From Gordonia insulae (lineage in GTDB: Bacteria > Actinomycetota > Actinomycetes > Mycobacteriales > Mycobacteriaceae): a stretch of DNA of 64,000 nt. Of this stretch, positions 28,272-38,684 are shown one piece after another (the stretch's first letter is position 1; the number at the start of each line of letters is the position of its first letter). The notes under the pieces are model-generated. The model was not told the DNA's origin. It saw only the letters and a list, made by a program, of their open reading frames with translations, and did no database searches. A program made the position numbers and the translations under genes. Location of the stretch: assembly GCF_003855095.1 (NCBI RefSeq), contig NZ_CP033972.1, forward strand, positions 558,001 to 622,000, written 5' to 3'.

Positions 28272-28991
28272 ATGACCAACTCCAGCTCGCTCGACTCCCA
28301 GTTCCTGGACTCGCTGCCGGCCGACGTCGCCGCCGGTATCCCGACGTCGGCGCTCGCCCTGCGGAGCATCGAGGCGCGCTACATCCTCCCGCAGTTCATC
28401 GAGCACACGCCGAACGGCCAGCGTCAGTACGACCCCTACGCGAAGCTGTTCGAAGAGCGCATCGTCTTCGTCGGCACGCCCATCGATCAGACGGTGGCCA
28501 ACGACGTCATGGCGCAGCTGCTCGTGCTCGAGTCGCAGGACCCCGACCGCGACATCACGATGTACGTGAACTCGCCCGGTGGCAGCGTGCCGGACATGCT
28601 CGCGATCTACGACACGATGCAATACGTGCACTGCGACATCGTGACGGTCTGCCTCGGCGAGGCGGCATCTGCCGCGGCCATCCTGCTCGCCGGCGGCACC
28701 CCCGGTAAGCGCGCGGCGCTGCCGAACGCGACGATCCTCATCCATCAGCCGCGCACCGGTGGCGCCTACCAGGGCCAGGTCTCCGACCTCGAGATCCAGG
28801 CGGCCGAGATCGAGCGCATCCGCAACCGGCTCGACGAGATCCTGGCCGGACACACCGGCCAGGACCCGGCGAAGATCCGCAAGGACACCGACCGTGACAA
28901 CATCCTGACCGCCGAGGCGGCCAAGGAGTACGGGATCATCGACGAGGTCTTCGAATATCGCAAGAAGTCGTTCCGCAAGACCTCGCACTGA
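28272..28991 (+). CDS. clpP2: ATP-dependent Clp protease proteolytic subunit ClpP2
   Basis: A 239-residue partner of ClpP1. Catalytic S133 lies in GEAASAAAI and H158 in LIHQPRTGG. The N-terminal region of about 40 residues before ILPQFIEH is longer than in many ClpP proteins; part is expected to be removed as a propeptide. The ATG at 28272 follows caacggagc. A hairpin after the stop probably ends the clpP1P2 transcript. Confidence 0.95.
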   Translation: MTNSSSLDSQFLDSLPADVAAGIPTSALALRSIEARYILPQFIEHTPNGQRQYDPYAKLFEERIVFVGTPIDQTVANDVMAQLLVLESQDPDRDITMYVNSPGGSVPDMLAIYDTMQYVHCDIVTVCLGEAASAAAILLAGGTPGKRAALPNATILIHQPRTGGAYQGQVSDLEIQAAEIERIRNRLDEILAGHTGQDPAKIRKDTDRDNILTAEAAKEYGIIDEVFEYRKKSFRKTSH

Positions 28992-28997
28992 CGTGCA

Positions 28998-29039
28998 GGC
29001 ACGCACATCGGTCCGACACGCCGGGTCGATGTGCGTGCC
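28998..29039 (+). terminator. Hairpin after clpP2
   Basis: Arms ggcacgcacatcg (28998-29010) and cgatgtgcgtgcc (29027-29039) are perfect 13-bp complements around a 16-nt loop. No T run follows, so termination may be partial. Confidence 0.55.
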
Positions 29040-29310
29040 CAACGTCGCGGCGAGCGGTCATCCTTGACGTCTGCGCCGGAGTTCTCGCGGACGGCACGGT
29101 GACCATGACGGCGAGATGACAACCACAGAGACGTAAGACGACCGAAACTACGCGGACGACATTTGTCCTTATCGGTCGAAGTTCGGGCGGCACGCGGGTA
29201 CCGTCGGGTTACTGGGCGAACCGAATGTCGAGCGGTGGCCCATGCCCGGGTGCTCACGGAGACTCCTCCGTCGATGACGACCGGAGCAACGAGGAAGGTA
29301 CATACACGAG

Positions 29311-30591
29311 ATGGCACGAATCGGAGACGGTGGCGATCTGCTCAAGTGCTCTTTCTGCGGAAAGAGTCAGAAGCAGGTCAAGAAGCTGATCGCCGGACCC
29401 GGCGTGTACATCTGCGATGAGTGCATCGACCTGTGCAACGAGATCATCGAGGAGGAACTCGCCGAGAACGGCGACGTGAAACTCGACGAGCTGCCCAAGC
29501 CGGTCGAGATCCGCGACTTCCTCGAGAACTACGTCATCGGCCAGGACACCGCCAAGCGGACCCTCGCCGTCGCGGTCTACAACCATTACAAGCGCATCCA
29601 GGCCGGGGAGAAGAAGGATTCGCGGACCGGCGAGACCGTCGAACTCGCGAAATCGAACATCCTCATGCTCGGCCCGACGGGCTGCGGCAAGACCTACCTG
29701 GCACAGACCCTCGCCAAGATGCTCAACGTGCCGTTCGCCATCGCCGACGCCACCGCGTTGACCGAGGCGGGCTATGTGGGCGAGGACGTCGAGAACATCC
29801 TGCTGAAGCTGATCCAGGCCGCCGACTACGACGTCAAGCGCGCCGAGACCGGCATCATCTACATCGACGAGGTCGACAAGATCGCCCGCAAGAGCGAGAA
29901 TCCGTCGATCACGCGCGACGTCTCCGGCGAAGGTGTGCAGCAGGCACTGCTGAAAATCCTCGAGGGCACCCAGGCGTCGGTGCCGCCGCAGGGCGGGCGC
30001 AAGCACCCGCACCAGGAGTTCATCCAGATCGACACCACCAACGTGCTGTTCATCGTCGCGGGTGCGTTCGCCGGACTGGAGAAGATCGTGTCCGAGCGGA
30101 TCGGCAAGCGCGGCATCGGTTTCGGCAACGAGGTCACGAGCAAGGACGAGGTCGACACCTCGGATCACTTCGCCGAGGTCATGCCGGAGGACCTGATCAA
30201 GTTCGGGTTGATCCCCGAGTTCATCGGTCGTCTGCCGGTCGTCGCATCGGTGACCAACCTGGACAAGGAATCGCTCGTGAGCATCCTGTCCGAGCCGAAG
30301 AACGCGCTGGTGAAGCAGTACACCAAGCTCTTCGAGATGGACAACGTCGAACTCGAGTTCTCCCACGACGCGCTCGAGGCGGTCGCCGACCAGGCGATCC
30401 ACCGCGGGACCGGTGCGCGTGGTCTCCGCGCGATCATGGAGGAAGTCCTCCTGCCGGTGATGTACGACATTCCCAGCCGTGACGACGTCGAGAAGGTCGT
30501 CGTGACAGGGGAGACGGTGCGCGACAACGTGCTCCCGACGATCGTGCCACGCAAAGACAATCGCGACGAGCGGCGCGACAAGACCGCCTGA
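29311..30591 (+). CDS. clpX: ATP-dependent Clp protease ATP-binding subunit ClpX
   Basis: A 426-residue AAA+ unfoldase that feeds substrates to ClpP1P2. The N-terminal zinc domain has C13, C16, C35 and C38. Walker A is GPTGCGKT, Walker B is IIYIDEVDK, and the [11 protein letters not shown] stretch that follows is conserved. The C-terminal D2 domain ends in a basic tail (RDERRDKTA). It has its own 270-nt upstream region after the clpP2 hairpin, so separate transcription is likely. A strong terminator follows. Confidence 0.97.
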   Translation: MARIGDGGDLLKCSFCGKSQKQVKKLIAGPGVYICDECIDLCNEIIEEELAENGDVKLDELPKPVEIRDFLENYVIGQDTAKRTLAVAVYNHYKRIQAGEKKDSRTGETVELAKSNILMLGPTGCGKTYLAQTLAKMLNVPFAIADATALTEAGYVGEDVENILLKLIQAADYDVKRAETGIIYIDEVDKIARKSENPSITRDVSGEGVQQALLKILEGTQASVPPQGGRKHPHQEFIQIDTTNVLFIVAGAFAGLEKIVSERIGKRGIGFGNEVTSKDEVDTSDHFAEVMPEDLIKFGLIPEFIGRLPVVASVTNLDKESLVSILSEPKNALVKQYTKLFEMDNVELEFSHDALEAVADQAIHRGTGARGLRAIMEEVLLPVMYDIPSRDDVEKVVVTGETVRDNVLPTIVPRKDNRDERRDKTA

Positions 30592-30621
30592 CCGACACCG
30601 CCTGAACGGCACGACACGCAG

Positions 30622-30655
30622 AACTCCCAGAAGCCCCGCGCTTCTGGGAGTTTTT
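30622..30655. terminator. Rho-independent terminator of clpX, shared with fdhF
   Basis: aactcccagaagc (30622-30634) pairs with gcttctgggagtt (30640-30652) around cccgc, followed by a T run to 30655. The next gene is convergent, so the stem can serve both strands. Confidence 0.9.
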
Positions 30656-30677
30656 CGTGTGGGTCACGCCCGGACGG

Positions 30678-33074
30678 TCACCCCTCTATGGTGCTCGGTT
30701 CGAGCCGCACCACGACCGCCTTCGACACCGGGGTGTTGGAGCCCTTCGCGACCGAACCCAGGGGTACCAGCGGGTTGGTCTCGGGGTAGTAGGCGGCGGC
30801 GTTGCCGCGCGGCGTCGAGTACTCGACGATCTCGAACCCCTCGACCCGCCGTTCCTCGATGCCGCTCCCGGCGCCGGTGGCATTCGGCCCGCTCGCTTCG
30901 CTCCCGGCGCCGGTGACATTCGGCCCGCTCGCTTCGCTCCCGGCGCCGGTCCACTCCGACACGATGTCGACCCGCTGACCCGCCCGCAAACCGAACGCCT
31001 GGATGTCGGCGGCATTCAGCATGATCACCCGCCGGTTGCCCTTGATGCCGCGGTAGCGGTCGTCGTGGCCGTAGATCGTGGTGTTGTACTGATCGTGGCT
31101 GCGCAACGTCTGCAGGATCAGCCGTCCCTCCGGCACATCCACCCACTCGAGCGGATTGACCGCGAAGTTGGCCCGCTCGTTCGGGGTCGCGAACTCGCGG
31201 AGATCACGCGGCGGATGCGGCAACACGAATCCGTCGGACATGCGGACCCGGATGTTGAAATCCTCGAATCCGGGGATGACCCGCGAGATGCGGTCGCGGA
31301 TCGCGTCGTTGTCGCCGCGCAGTTCCTGCCACGGCACCGCGTGGTCGGCTCCGAGAACAGCGGTGGCGAGGTCGCACACGATCGCGACCTCGCTGTGCAA
31401 CTCCTTCGACGCCGGCGGCAGCGATCCTCGTGACAGATGGACCACCGACATCGAGTCCTCCACCGAGACCTGTTGCGCCACACCGCCGACGACGTCCTTG
31501 TCGGTGCGTCCGAGAGTCGGCAGGATGAGCGCGGCGCCGCCGGTCGCGAGATGTGATTCGTTCAGCTTGGTGCTGATCTGAACGGTCAGTGCGCAGCGCC
31601 TGAGCGCGGCGCGGGTGACGTCGGTGTCGGGGGCCGCGGCGACGAAGTTGCCGCCCATGGCCACGAACAGGCGGACGTCGCCGCGCGCCATGGCGCCGAT
31701 CGCGGCGACGGTGTCATAGCCGTGCTCGCGGGGACTGACGATGCCGAACTCGGCGTCCTGCGCGGCGAGGAAGAACTCCGGCATCTTCTCGAAGATGCCC
31801 ATCGTGCGGTCGCCCTGCACATTGGAGTGACCCCGCACCGGGCACAGGCCGGCACCGGGCTTGCCGATCATGCCGCGCAGCAGCAGGACATTGGTGCCCT
31901 CGCCGATGGTGGCCACGGCGTGATGATGCTGGGTCAGGCCCATCGCCCAGCACAGGACGATCCGTTCGGACGACGCGATCGCGTGGGCGAGGTCGGCGAT
32001 CGCCTCGTGGGTCAGTCCGGTCGCCGCCACGATGTCGTCGAAGTCGACGTCCTCGAGCAGCCGCAGGTACTCATCGACGCCGGCGCAACTCCCGTCGAGG
32101 AACTCCTGGTCGAAGACGGTTCCCGGGGCTGCCCGCTCGGCGTCGAGCAACAGGCGGGCCACACCGCGGAACAGGGCCATGTCGCCGCCGAGTCGGATCT
32201 GCAGGAAATCGTCGGTCAGCTTCACGCCGTGCCCGACGACACCGCCCACCTTCTGCGGATCCTTGAACCGCATCAGGCCCGCCTCCGGCAGCGGGTTGAT
32301 CGCGACGATGCGGGCGCCGTTGTGCTTGGCCTTCTCCAGCGTGGACAGCATCCGCGGATGGTTCGTGCCCGGGTTCTGGCCGGCGATGAGGATCAGGTCG
32401 GCCGACTCGAGGTCGGGGACGGTCACCGACCCCTTGCCGATGCCGATCGAGGCGCCGAGCGCCGCGCCCGATGACTCGTGGCACATGTTCGAGCAGTCCG
32501 GGAGGTTGTTGGTGCCGACACTGCGGGCGAACAGCTGGTAGACGAACGCGGCCTCGTTGCTGGTGCGTCCTGATGTGTAGAAGACCGCCTCGTCCGGCGA
32601 CGACATCGCGGCGAACTCGTCGGCGATGACACGGTTGGCCTCGTCCCAGGTCACCGGGCGGTAGTGGGTGTCCCCGGGCGCGAGATACATCGGATGCGTG
32701 AGCCGGCCCTGCTGCGAGAGCCAGTACCCCGACTTCTCGCGCAGATCCGCGACGGAGTGCGTGGCGAAGAACTCGGGGGTGACTCGTCGCCGGGTGGCCT
32801 CCTCGGCGACGGCCTTCGCCCCGTTCTCACAGAACTCGGCATGCTTGCGGTGACCGGGAGTCTCCGGCCAGGCACAGCCGGGGCAGTCGAAACCGTCCCG
32901 CTGATTCAACTTGGTCAGGGTTCGCGCGGTGCGTAGGGCGCCCATCTGCTCGACGCCGCGCGCCAGGGCCACCGCCACCGCGGGAACACCCGCCGCATAG
33001 TGCTTCACGTGACCGATGTGGACGTCGTCGGGTTCCGTGATCGGGGTTTCGTCACGGGGCTGCGAGGGACTCAT
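30678..33074 (-). CDS. FdhF/YdeP-type molybdopterin oxidoreductase
   Basis: A 798-residue cytoplasmic molybdoenzyme of the formate dehydrogenase alpha-like (FdhF/YdeP) group. The N-terminal cluster region has C64, C67 and C82 (GFDCPGCAW, EFCENG). The molybdenum-ligand region reads NNLPDCSNMCHESSG, followed by GQNPGTNHPRM. The C-terminal dinucleotide-binding domain includes TLRSHDQYNTTIYG. Near residues 708-737 it carries an inserted 12-residue repeat (GAGSEASGPNVT type) encoded by 36-bp DNA repeats. I start at ATG 33074; the open frame runs to 33293, but that part overlaps mobA on the other strand. Related proteins in E. coli act in acid resistance; the role here is unknown. It is divergent from mobA. 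Confidence 0.88.
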   Translation of the reverse strand: MSPSQPRDETPITEPDDVHIGHVKHYAAGVPAVAVALARGVEQMGALRTARTLTKLNQRDGFDCPGCAWPETPGHRKHAEFCENGAKAVAEEATRRRVTPEFFATHSVADLREKSGYWLSQQGRLTHPMYLAPGDTHYRPVTWDEANRVIADEFAAMSSPDEAVFYTSGRTSNEAAFVYQLFARSVGTNNLPDCSNMCHESSGAALGASIGIGKGSVTVPDLESADLILIAGQNPGTNHPRMLSTLEKAKHNGARIVAINPLPEAGLMRFKDPQKVGGVVGHGVKLTDDFLQIRLGGDMALFRGVARLLLDAERAAPGTVFDQEFLDGSCAGVDEYLRLLEDVDFDDIVAATGLTHEAIADLAHAIASSERIVLCWAMGLTQHHHAVATIGEGTNVLLLRGMIGKPGAGLCPVRGHSNVQGDRTMGIFEKMPEFFLAAQDAEFGIVSPREHGYDTVAAIGAMARGDVRLFVAMGGNFVAAAPDTDVTRAALRRCALTVQISTKLNESHLATGGAALILPTLGRTDKDVVGGVAQQVSVEDSMSVVHLSRGSLPPASKELHSEVAIVCDLATAVLGADHAVPWQELRGDNDAIRDRISRVIPGFEDFNIRVRMSDGFVLPHPPRDLREFATPNERANFAVNPLEWVDVPEGRLILQTLRSHDQYNTTIYGHDDRYRGIKGNRRVIMLNAADIQAFGLRAGQRVDIVSEWTGAGSEASGPNVTGAGSEASGPNATGAGSGIEERRVEGFEIVEYSTPRGNAAAYYPETNPLVPLGSVAKGSNTPVSKAVVVRLEPSTIEG
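30864..30950. repeat. 36-bp tandem repeat, 2.4 copies, in the FdhF-type gene
   Basis: Copies at 30864-30899 and 30900-30935, with a partial copy at 30936-30950. Each unit is a 26-bp core (ggcgccggga...gagcgggcc on the minus strand) plus 10 variable bases. The same core forms the tandem array upstream of ndk and a single copy in valS. Confidence 0.85.
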
Positions 33075-33123
33075 ATCACCATCTTGCCCCCACACGCCGC
33101 GGGCTTCGCAGACACTGGTCGGT

Positions 33124-33732
33124 ATGGCGCAACAGGATGCAGGACATGGGGTGGCGGGGATCGTCTTGGCAGGCGGACGGTCCCGGCGGATGGGCCGGGA
33201 CAAGGCCGCACTGGACTGGGACGGCGAGCCGATGCTCGCGCGGGTGGTCCGGGTGGTCGGGGAGCGGTGCGGGCCGGTGTTCGTGGTCGCCACCGAGGAG
33301 TCGGCCGCCTATCGGTCGCTGTACGGCAGTGGTGGACCCGAGGCGCGCTGGGTCACCGGTGAGACACCCGGGACGGGTCCGCTCGGCGGGTTGGCGGTGG
33401 GCCTGTCGACGGCCGCGGAGGCGGGCGCGGAATGGGCCTTCGTCTGCGCGACCGACATGCCGCTGATCACCCCGGAACTGATCGACGAACTCCTGCGGGG
33501 GGTGACCCCGTCGACCCAGGCGGTGATCGCGACCGACGCGCAGCGGGACCACCCGATGGCCGGGGTGTACCGCACCGACGCCGCCGGCGTGATCGCCGAT
33601 CTGACCGCCGGTGGTGAACGGCGCATGCTCGCCGCGCTCGACGCGTTGACCACCCACCGGGTGACCGTGAGCAACCCGGAGTGGCTCATCAACGTCAACG
33701 CGCCGGAGGACCTGCACCGTCTCCATGCGTGA
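33124..33732 (+). CDS. mobA: Molybdenum cofactor guanylyltransferase
   Basis: A 202-residue enzyme that adds GMP to molybdopterin to make the guanine dinucleotide cofactor. It has the nucleotidyltransferase signature VLAGGRSRRMGRDKAAL near residue 11, then CATDMPLI with the metal-binding Asp. The ATG at 33124 is 49 bp from the divergent FdhF-type gene, an obvious user of the cofactor. It keeps the position of Rv2453c upstream of valS. Confidence 0.9.
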   Translation: MAQQDAGHGVAGIVLAGGRSRRMGRDKAALDWDGEPMLARVVRVVGERCGPVFVVATEESAAYRSLYGSGGPEARWVTGETPGTGPLGGLAVGLSTAAEAGAEWAFVCATDMPLITPELIDELLRGVTPSTQAVIATDAQRDHPMAGVYRTDAAGVIADLTAGGERRMLAALDALTTHRVTVSNPEWLINVNAPEDLHRLHA

Positions 33733-33770
33733 AACGCGTAGGGCTCGCAGGCCAGGGCGGGCCGTTCCCT

Positions 33771-33776
33771 AAGATT
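33771..33776 (+). promoter_or_regulatory. Putative -10 of a leaderless valS promoter
   Basis: TAAGAT ends 5 nt before the GTG at 33782 and no Shine-Dalgarno fits in the gap, which suggests a leaderless valS transcript. No good -35 is seen. Confidence 0.4.
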
Positions 33777-33781
33777 GTGGG

Positions 33782-36463
33782 GTGACCACCACCGACCCCA
33801 CCCGCGAATTGCCGAAGTCCTGGGACCCCGCCGAACACGAGGGCAGGCTCTACCAGGGCTGGGTGGATGCCGGCTACTTCACCGCCGACGCGGACAGTGA
33901 CCGGCCCGCGTTCTCCATCGTCATCCCACCGCCGAACGTCAACGGCTCGTTGCACATGGGGCACGCCTACGAGCACGTCCTGATGGACGCGCTCGCCCGC
34001 CGCCGCCGCATGCAGGGCTACGAGGTGCTGTGGCTGCCGGGCATGGATCATGCCGCGATCGCGATGCAGACCATGGTGGAGCGCAAGCTGGCGGCCGAGG
34101 GTCTGACCCGTGATGATCTGGGGCGCGAGGCGTTCATCGAACGCGTCTGGGCCGAGAAGGCGGAGATCGGCGACAACATCGGCAACCAGATGCGCCGCCT
34201 CGGCGACGGTGTGGACTGGAGCCGCGAGCGGTTCACCATGGACGAGGGGCTGTCCCGCGCGGTGCAGACCGTGTTCAAGCAGATGTACGACGACGGACTC
34301 ATCTACCGCGCGGAGCGACTCGTCAACTGGTCGCCGGTGCTCAAGACAGCGATCAGCGACATCGAGGTGAGCTACGCCGACGTCGAGGGCGAACTGGTGA
34401 GCTTCCGCTACGGCAGCCTCGACGACGCCGAACCGCACATCGTCGTCGCGACCACGCGCGTCGAGACGATGCTCGGCGACACCGCCATCGCGGTCCACCC
34501 CGAGGACGGGCGTTACGCCCACCTGATCGGCTCCGAACTCGACCATCCCTTCGTCGACCGGAAGATCCCGATCATCGCCGACGACTACGTCGACCCCGAG
34601 TTCGGCAGCGGCGCAGTCAAGATCACGCCCGCACACGACCCCAACGACTTCGCGATCGGGCAGCGCCACGACCTGCCGATGCCGACGATCATGGACGACG
34701 AGGCGCGGATCGCCGACACCGGCACGTCATTCGACGGCATGGACCGCTTCGAGGCGAGGGTCAAGGTGCGCGAGGCTCTCGCCGAGCAGGGCCGGATCGT
34801 CAAGGAGGTCCGCCCCTACCTGCACAGCGTCGGTCACTCCGAGCGGACGGGCGAACCGATCGAACCGCGACTCTCCATGCAGTGGTGGGTCAAGGTCGAG
34901 TCGTTGGCCAAGGCGGCGGGCGACGCGGTCCGCGGCGGAGACACCGTGATCCATCCCCAGTCGATGGAGCCGCGCTGGTTCGGCTGGGTCGACAACATGT
35001 ATGACTGGTGCATCTCCCGTCAGCTGTGGTGGGGACATCGCATCCCGATCTGGTACGGACCGGACGGAGAGGTCGCCTGTGTCGGCCCCGACGACGAAGT
35101 GCCCGCGGGCTACGTCCAGGAGACCGACGTCCTGGACACCTGGTTCTCGTCCGGGCTCTGGCCATTCTCCACCCTCGGTTGGCCGGACAAGACGCCCGAC
35201 CTCGAGAAGTTCTATCCCACTTCGGTTCTCGTGACCGGATACGACATCCTGTTCTTCTGGGTGGCCCGGATGATGATGTTCGGGACCTTCGTCGCCCCAC
35301 AGCTGGGGGAGGGCGACACGATCCCGTTCCACAACCTGTTCCTGCACGGCCTCGTCCGGGACGAACACGGCCGCAAGATGTCGAAGTCGAAGGGCAACGG
35401 TATCGACCCGCTGGATTGGGTCGAGCGCTTCGGGGCCGACGCGTTGCGGTTCACGCTCGCGCGTGGGGCGAATCCGGGCAGCGACATCTCGGTCGGCGAG
35501 GATCACGCCCAGTCGTCGCGCAACTTCGCCACCAAACTGTTCAACGCGACCAAGTTCGCGCTGATGAATGGCGCGGTCGCGCCGGGAACGCAGCGAGCGG
35601 GCCAGGGGGACCCGGTGGGGGACCTGCCAGACCGCTCCGCGCTCACCGAGGCGGATCGCTGGATTCTGGATCGTCTCGCCACCGTGCGGGCCGAGGCCGA
35701 CGCCGGTTTCGAGTCCTACGAGTTCTCCAAGGCATGCGAGTCGCTGTATCACTTCGCCTGGGACGAGGTGTGTGACTGGTATCTCGAGCTGGCCAAGGTG
35801 CAGTTCGCAGAGAACGACGAACAGCGTTCGCGGGCAACATCTCTGGTCCTGGGAACGGTGCTGGACCAACTGCTGCGCCTGCTGCATCCGGTGATGCCGT
35901 TCGTCACCGAGGTGCTGTGGACGGCGCTCACGAACGAGGAGTCGCTGGTCGTCGCCGCATGGCCGCAGCCCACGGACACCGGGACGGACACCCGTGCCGC
36001 CCAGCACATCGACGACCTGCAGCGGCTGATCACCGAGGTGCGGCGATTCCGTAGCGACCAGGGCCTCAAGCCGGGGCAGCGGGTCGCGGCCGAGGTCGAG
36101 GGCCTCGATGCGGCCGGTCTCACGGACTCCCGCCCGTACCTGGACTCGCTGGCCCGTCTGGAGGGGTCGGACGACACCTTCTCGGCGACCGCGACCATCG
36201 ACGTCCGCCTGTCGGCGACAACGGTGACGGTGAAGATCGACACGTCCGGCACGGTCGACGTGGCGGCCGAACGCAAACGCCTCACCAAGGACCTCGCCGC
36301 CGCCGAGAAGGAGCTCGCCCAGACGACCGGCAAACTCGGCAACGACCAGTTCCTGTCGAAGGCGCCGGACCACGTCGTCGAGAAGATCCGCGAGCGGCAG
36401 AAGGTCGCCGCCGAAGAGGTCGAGAGGCTCGGCGCCACCCTGAGCGCATTGGGCGGCTCGTGA
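33782..36463 (+). CDS. valS: Valyl-tRNA synthetase
   Basis: An 893-residue class I synthetase that charges tRNA-Val. It has the HIGH-type motif [16 protein letters not shown], an editing domain, the KMSKS motif [12 protein letters not shown] near residue 531, the anticodon-binding domain and a C-terminal coiled-coil arm ([15 protein letters not shown]). A short insertion ([12 protein letters not shown]) after NGAV near residue 600 is encoded by one copy of the 26-bp repeat core. The stop overlaps the folC start. Confidence 0.96.
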   Translation: MTTTDPTRELPKSWDPAEHEGRLYQGWVDAGYFTADADSDRPAFSIVIPPPNVNGSLHMGHAYEHVLMDALARRRRMQGYEVLWLPGMDHAAIAMQTMVERKLAAEGLTRDDLGREAFIERVWAEKAEIGDNIGNQMRRLGDGVDWSRERFTMDEGLSRAVQTVFKQMYDDGLIYRAERLVNWSPVLKTAISDIEVSYADVEGELVSFRYGSLDDAEPHIVVATTRVETMLGDTAIAVHPEDGRYAHLIGSELDHPFVDRKIPIIADDYVDPEFGSGAVKITPAHDPNDFAIGQRHDLPMPTIMDDEARIADTGTSFDGMDRFEARVKVREALAEQGRIVKEVRPYLHSVGHSERTGEPIEPRLSMQWWVKVESLAKAAGDAVRGGDTVIHPQSMEPRWFGWVDNMYDWCISRQLWWGHRIPIWYGPDGEVACVGPDDEVPAGYVQETDVLDTWFSSGLWPFSTLGWPDKTPDLEKFYPTSVLVTGYDILFFWVARMMMFGTFVAPQLGEGDTIPFHNLFLHGLVRDEHGRKMSKSKGNGIDPLDWVERFGADALRFTLARGANPGSDISVGEDHAQSSRNFATKLFNATKFALMNGAVAPGTQRAGQGDPVGDLPDRSALTEADRWILDRLATVRAEADAGFESYEFSKACESLYHFAWDEVCDWYLELAKVQFAENDEQRSRATSLVLGTVLDQLLRLLHPVMPFVTEVLWTALTNEESLVVAAWPQPTDTGTDTRAAQHIDDLQRLITEVRRFRSDQGLKPGQRVAAEVEGLDAAGLTDSRPYLDSLARLEGSDDTFSATATIDVRLSATTVTVKIDTSGTVDVAAERKRLTKDLAAAEKELAQTTGKLGNDQFLSKAPDHVVEKIRERQKVAAEEVERLGATLSALGGS
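35579..35603. repeat. Single repeat core inside valS
   Basis: The 25 bp from gcgccgggaacg to cgagcgggcc differ at only two positions from the core of the array upstream of ndk (ggag/tgag against gcag/cgag). It encodes residues inserted in ValRS where I would expect none from the family pattern. Confidence 0.7.
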
Positions 36464-38106
36464 GCCGCGACGATCTGGGAATCGGTCCCGACAGCGACGA
36501 CATCCCCGACGACCTGGACCGGGACCACCTCGGCCCCGATCCCCGGCGCCGGAACGAACTGGACGTCGATCCGCTCGGTGCCGCACCGCTGCCGACCGAT
36601 CTGGGGTCGCTGCTCGCCGGTCGTGGTGGAGCTCCGGACGAGTTGTATGCCGACGACGTGGCGATGGACGACGAGGAGGACCGGCGCGCGGCGCCGGCCG
36701 ATCCGGGCCCGCGCGACGACGCGGCCACCCTCGCCGAACTCGCCGACCTGGAGACCGAACTCGACACGCGGTGGCCCGAGACCCGGATCGAGCCGTCGCT
36801 GACCCGGATCTCCGCGCTGATGGATCTGCTCGGCTCGCCGCAGCACAGTTATCCCGCGATCCACATCGCCGGCACCAACGGGAAGACGTCGGTGGCGCGG
36901 ATGATCGACGCGCTGCTGATCGCGATGCACCGGCGGACCGGCCGAATCACCAGTCCCCATCTGCAGCGGGTCACCGAGCGGATCTCGGTGGACGGCAAGC
37001 CGATCAGCGCCCGGACCTACATCGACACCTACCGTGACCTGGAGCCCTACATCACCATGGTCGACGACTCGTCGACCGCGGCGGGTGGGCCGCGGATGAG
37101 CAAGTTCGAGGTGCTCACCGCGATGTCCTACGCGGTGTTCGCCGAGGCGCCGGTCGATGTGGCGGTCGTCGAGACCGGGATGGGCGGGCGCTGGGATGCC
37201 ACCAATGTCATCGACGCCACCGTAGCGGTGATCACCCCGATCGCGATGGATCATGCCGACTATCTCGGTGACACCCTCGCGGCGATCGCGTCGGAGAAGG
37301 CCGGGATCATCAAGAAGGCGGACCCCGACGATCTGGTCCCCACCGACCCGGTCACCATTCTCGCGGTGCAGGAACCGGAGGTCGCCGAAGTGTTGCTCCG
37401 GCAGGCCGTCGAGTCCGAAACCCTGGTGGCACGGGAGAACTCGGAGTTCGCGGTCCTCGAGTCGGCGACCGCTGTCGGTGGTCAGCTCCTGCGTCTGCAG
37501 GGCCTCGGGGGTGTCTACGACGAGATCTACCTGCCGTTGCACGGTGCGCACCAGGCATCCAACGCCGCGATCGCCCTCGCCGCCGTCGAGGCGTTCTTCG
37601 GTGCCGGTGCGGATCGGCAACTCGACGTCGAGGCGATACGTGCGGGCTTCGCCGCTGTCGAGAGCCCGGGCCGGCTGGAGCGGGTCCGGGGCGCGCCGAC
37701 GGTCTTCGTCGATGCGGCGCACAACCCGCACGGGGCGGCCGCATTGGCCCAGGCGCTGGCCGAGGAGTTCGACTTCCGTCGGCTCGTCGGCGTGATCGGC
37801 ATGCTGGGGGACAAGGACGCCGAGGGATTCCTGGAAGCCGTCGAGCCGGTGTTCGACACCATCGTGTTGACCAATAACGGATCTCCGCGCGCACTCGACA
37901 CCGAAACTCTCGCCGAGATCGCCCGGCCGATTTACGGGGAGGACCGTGTGGTTGTCGAACCGTTCCTCCCGGATGCCGTGGAGGTGGCCATCGGGTTGGC
38001 CGAACAGTCCGACGGTGAGCCGGTTTCCGGTGCGGGCGTGGTGATCACCGGTTCCGTGGTCACCGCCGGTGCGGCCCGCACCCTGTTCGGCAAGGAGCCC
38101 TCATGA
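36460..38106 (+). CDS. folC: Bifunctional folylpolyglutamate/dihydrofolate synthase
   Basis: A 548-residue Mur-ligase-type enzyme that adds glutamate to folates and may also make dihydrofolate. It has the P-loop [40 protein letters not shown] and a C-terminal ligase domain with DAAHNPHG. The first 90 or so residues form an acidic, disordered extension ([12 protein letters not shown]), longer than in M. tuberculosis FolC. It starts at the GTG that overlaps the valS stop (GTGA) and overlaps the next gene by ATGA, so the three genes form a coupled operon. Confidence 0.93.
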   Translation: MSRDDLGIGPDSDDIPDDLDRDHLGPDPRRRNELDVDPLGAAPLPTDLGSLLAGRGGAPDELYADDVAMDDEEDRRAAPADPGPRDDAATLAELADLETELDTRWPETRIEPSLTRISALMDLLGSPQHSYPAIHIAGTNGKTSVARMIDALLIAMHRRTGRITSPHLQRVTERISVDGKPISARTYIDTYRDLEPYITMVDDSSTAAGGPRMSKFEVLTAMSYAVFAEAPVDVAVVETGMGGRWDATNVIDATVAVITPIAMDHADYLGDTLAAIASEKAGIIKKADPDDLVPTDPVTILAVQEPEVAEVLLRQAVESETLVARENSEFAVLESATAVGGQLLRLQGLGGVYDEIYLPLHGAHQASNAAIALAAVEAFFGAGADRQLDVEAIRAGFAAVESPGRLERVRGAPTVFVDAAHNPHGAAALAQALAEEFDFRRLVGVIGMLGDKDAEGFLEAVEPVFDTIVLTNNGSPRALDTETLAEIARPIYGEDRVVVEPFLPDAVEVAIGLAEQSDGEPVSGAGVVITGSVVTAGAARTLFGKEPS

Positions 38107-38504
38107 GTGAACCGGTCCGCTTCAGCCCGCCGACGACCGATCCGTGGAAAGGTCTGCGCGGCGTCATGGCCGGCACCCTGGTCCTGGAGGTCATCGTGCT
38201 CGGCCTAGCGTTCCCGATCGTGGCGAACATCGGCTCGGGGCTCACCTGGCTCTCCGGTGGCTATCTCGGGCTCGTGGTGCTGGCGCACATCGTCGCCGCC
38301 GGACTCCAGGGGCGCCCGTATGCGATGCGCCTCGACATCGGCTTGCAGATCCTGGTGATCATCGGCGGCATCTTCCATTGGTCGATTGCCGTCATCGGGG
38401 TGATCTTCCTGTGCGTCTGGATCTACATCGCCTACATCAAGCACGACGTCGAGGTCCGGATCGAGAAGGGCATGCTGCCCGGCCAGGAACCTCTGGGCGG
38501 TTGA
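38103..38504 (+). CDS. DUF4233 membrane protein (Rv2446c-like)
   Basis: A 133-residue integral membrane protein with about four helices (VMAGTLVLEVIVLGLAFPIV; GYLGLVVLAHIVAAGL; GLQILVIIGGIFHWSIAVIGVIFLCVWIYIA). It follows folC with an ATGA overlap, as Rv2446c follows folC in M. tuberculosis. The function is unknown; constant linkage to folC suggests shared expression rather than a proven folate role. Confidence 0.85.
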   Translation: MSEPVRFSPPTTDPWKGLRGVMAGTLVLEVIVLGLAFPIVANIGSGLTWLSGGYLGLVVLAHIVAAGLQGRPYAMRLDIGLQILVIIGGIFHWSIAVIGVIFLCVWIYIAYIKHDVEVRIEKGMLPGQEPLGG

Positions 38505-38684
38505 CCTCGTCCGTTCGGCAATCGCGACGCCGGGTTCGGCGCCTGCAACAGCCGTTGCCCGACTGTGACCTGTCACCCCTCGCTTTTGCCGCGCCGCGGC
38601 TGTGACAATGTCGCTGCCGGGGGCGAGCGCGTCGAGCGTCGTTCCCCGCATTCGGTGATCGAACCCCGTGACGTGAGGAACCGC

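Noticed and set aside
38565..38580. A TGTGA...TCAC pattern upstream of the exported protein gene
   Set aside because: The half-sites are only 4 bp apart instead of 6, so it does not fit a CRP/GlxR site.
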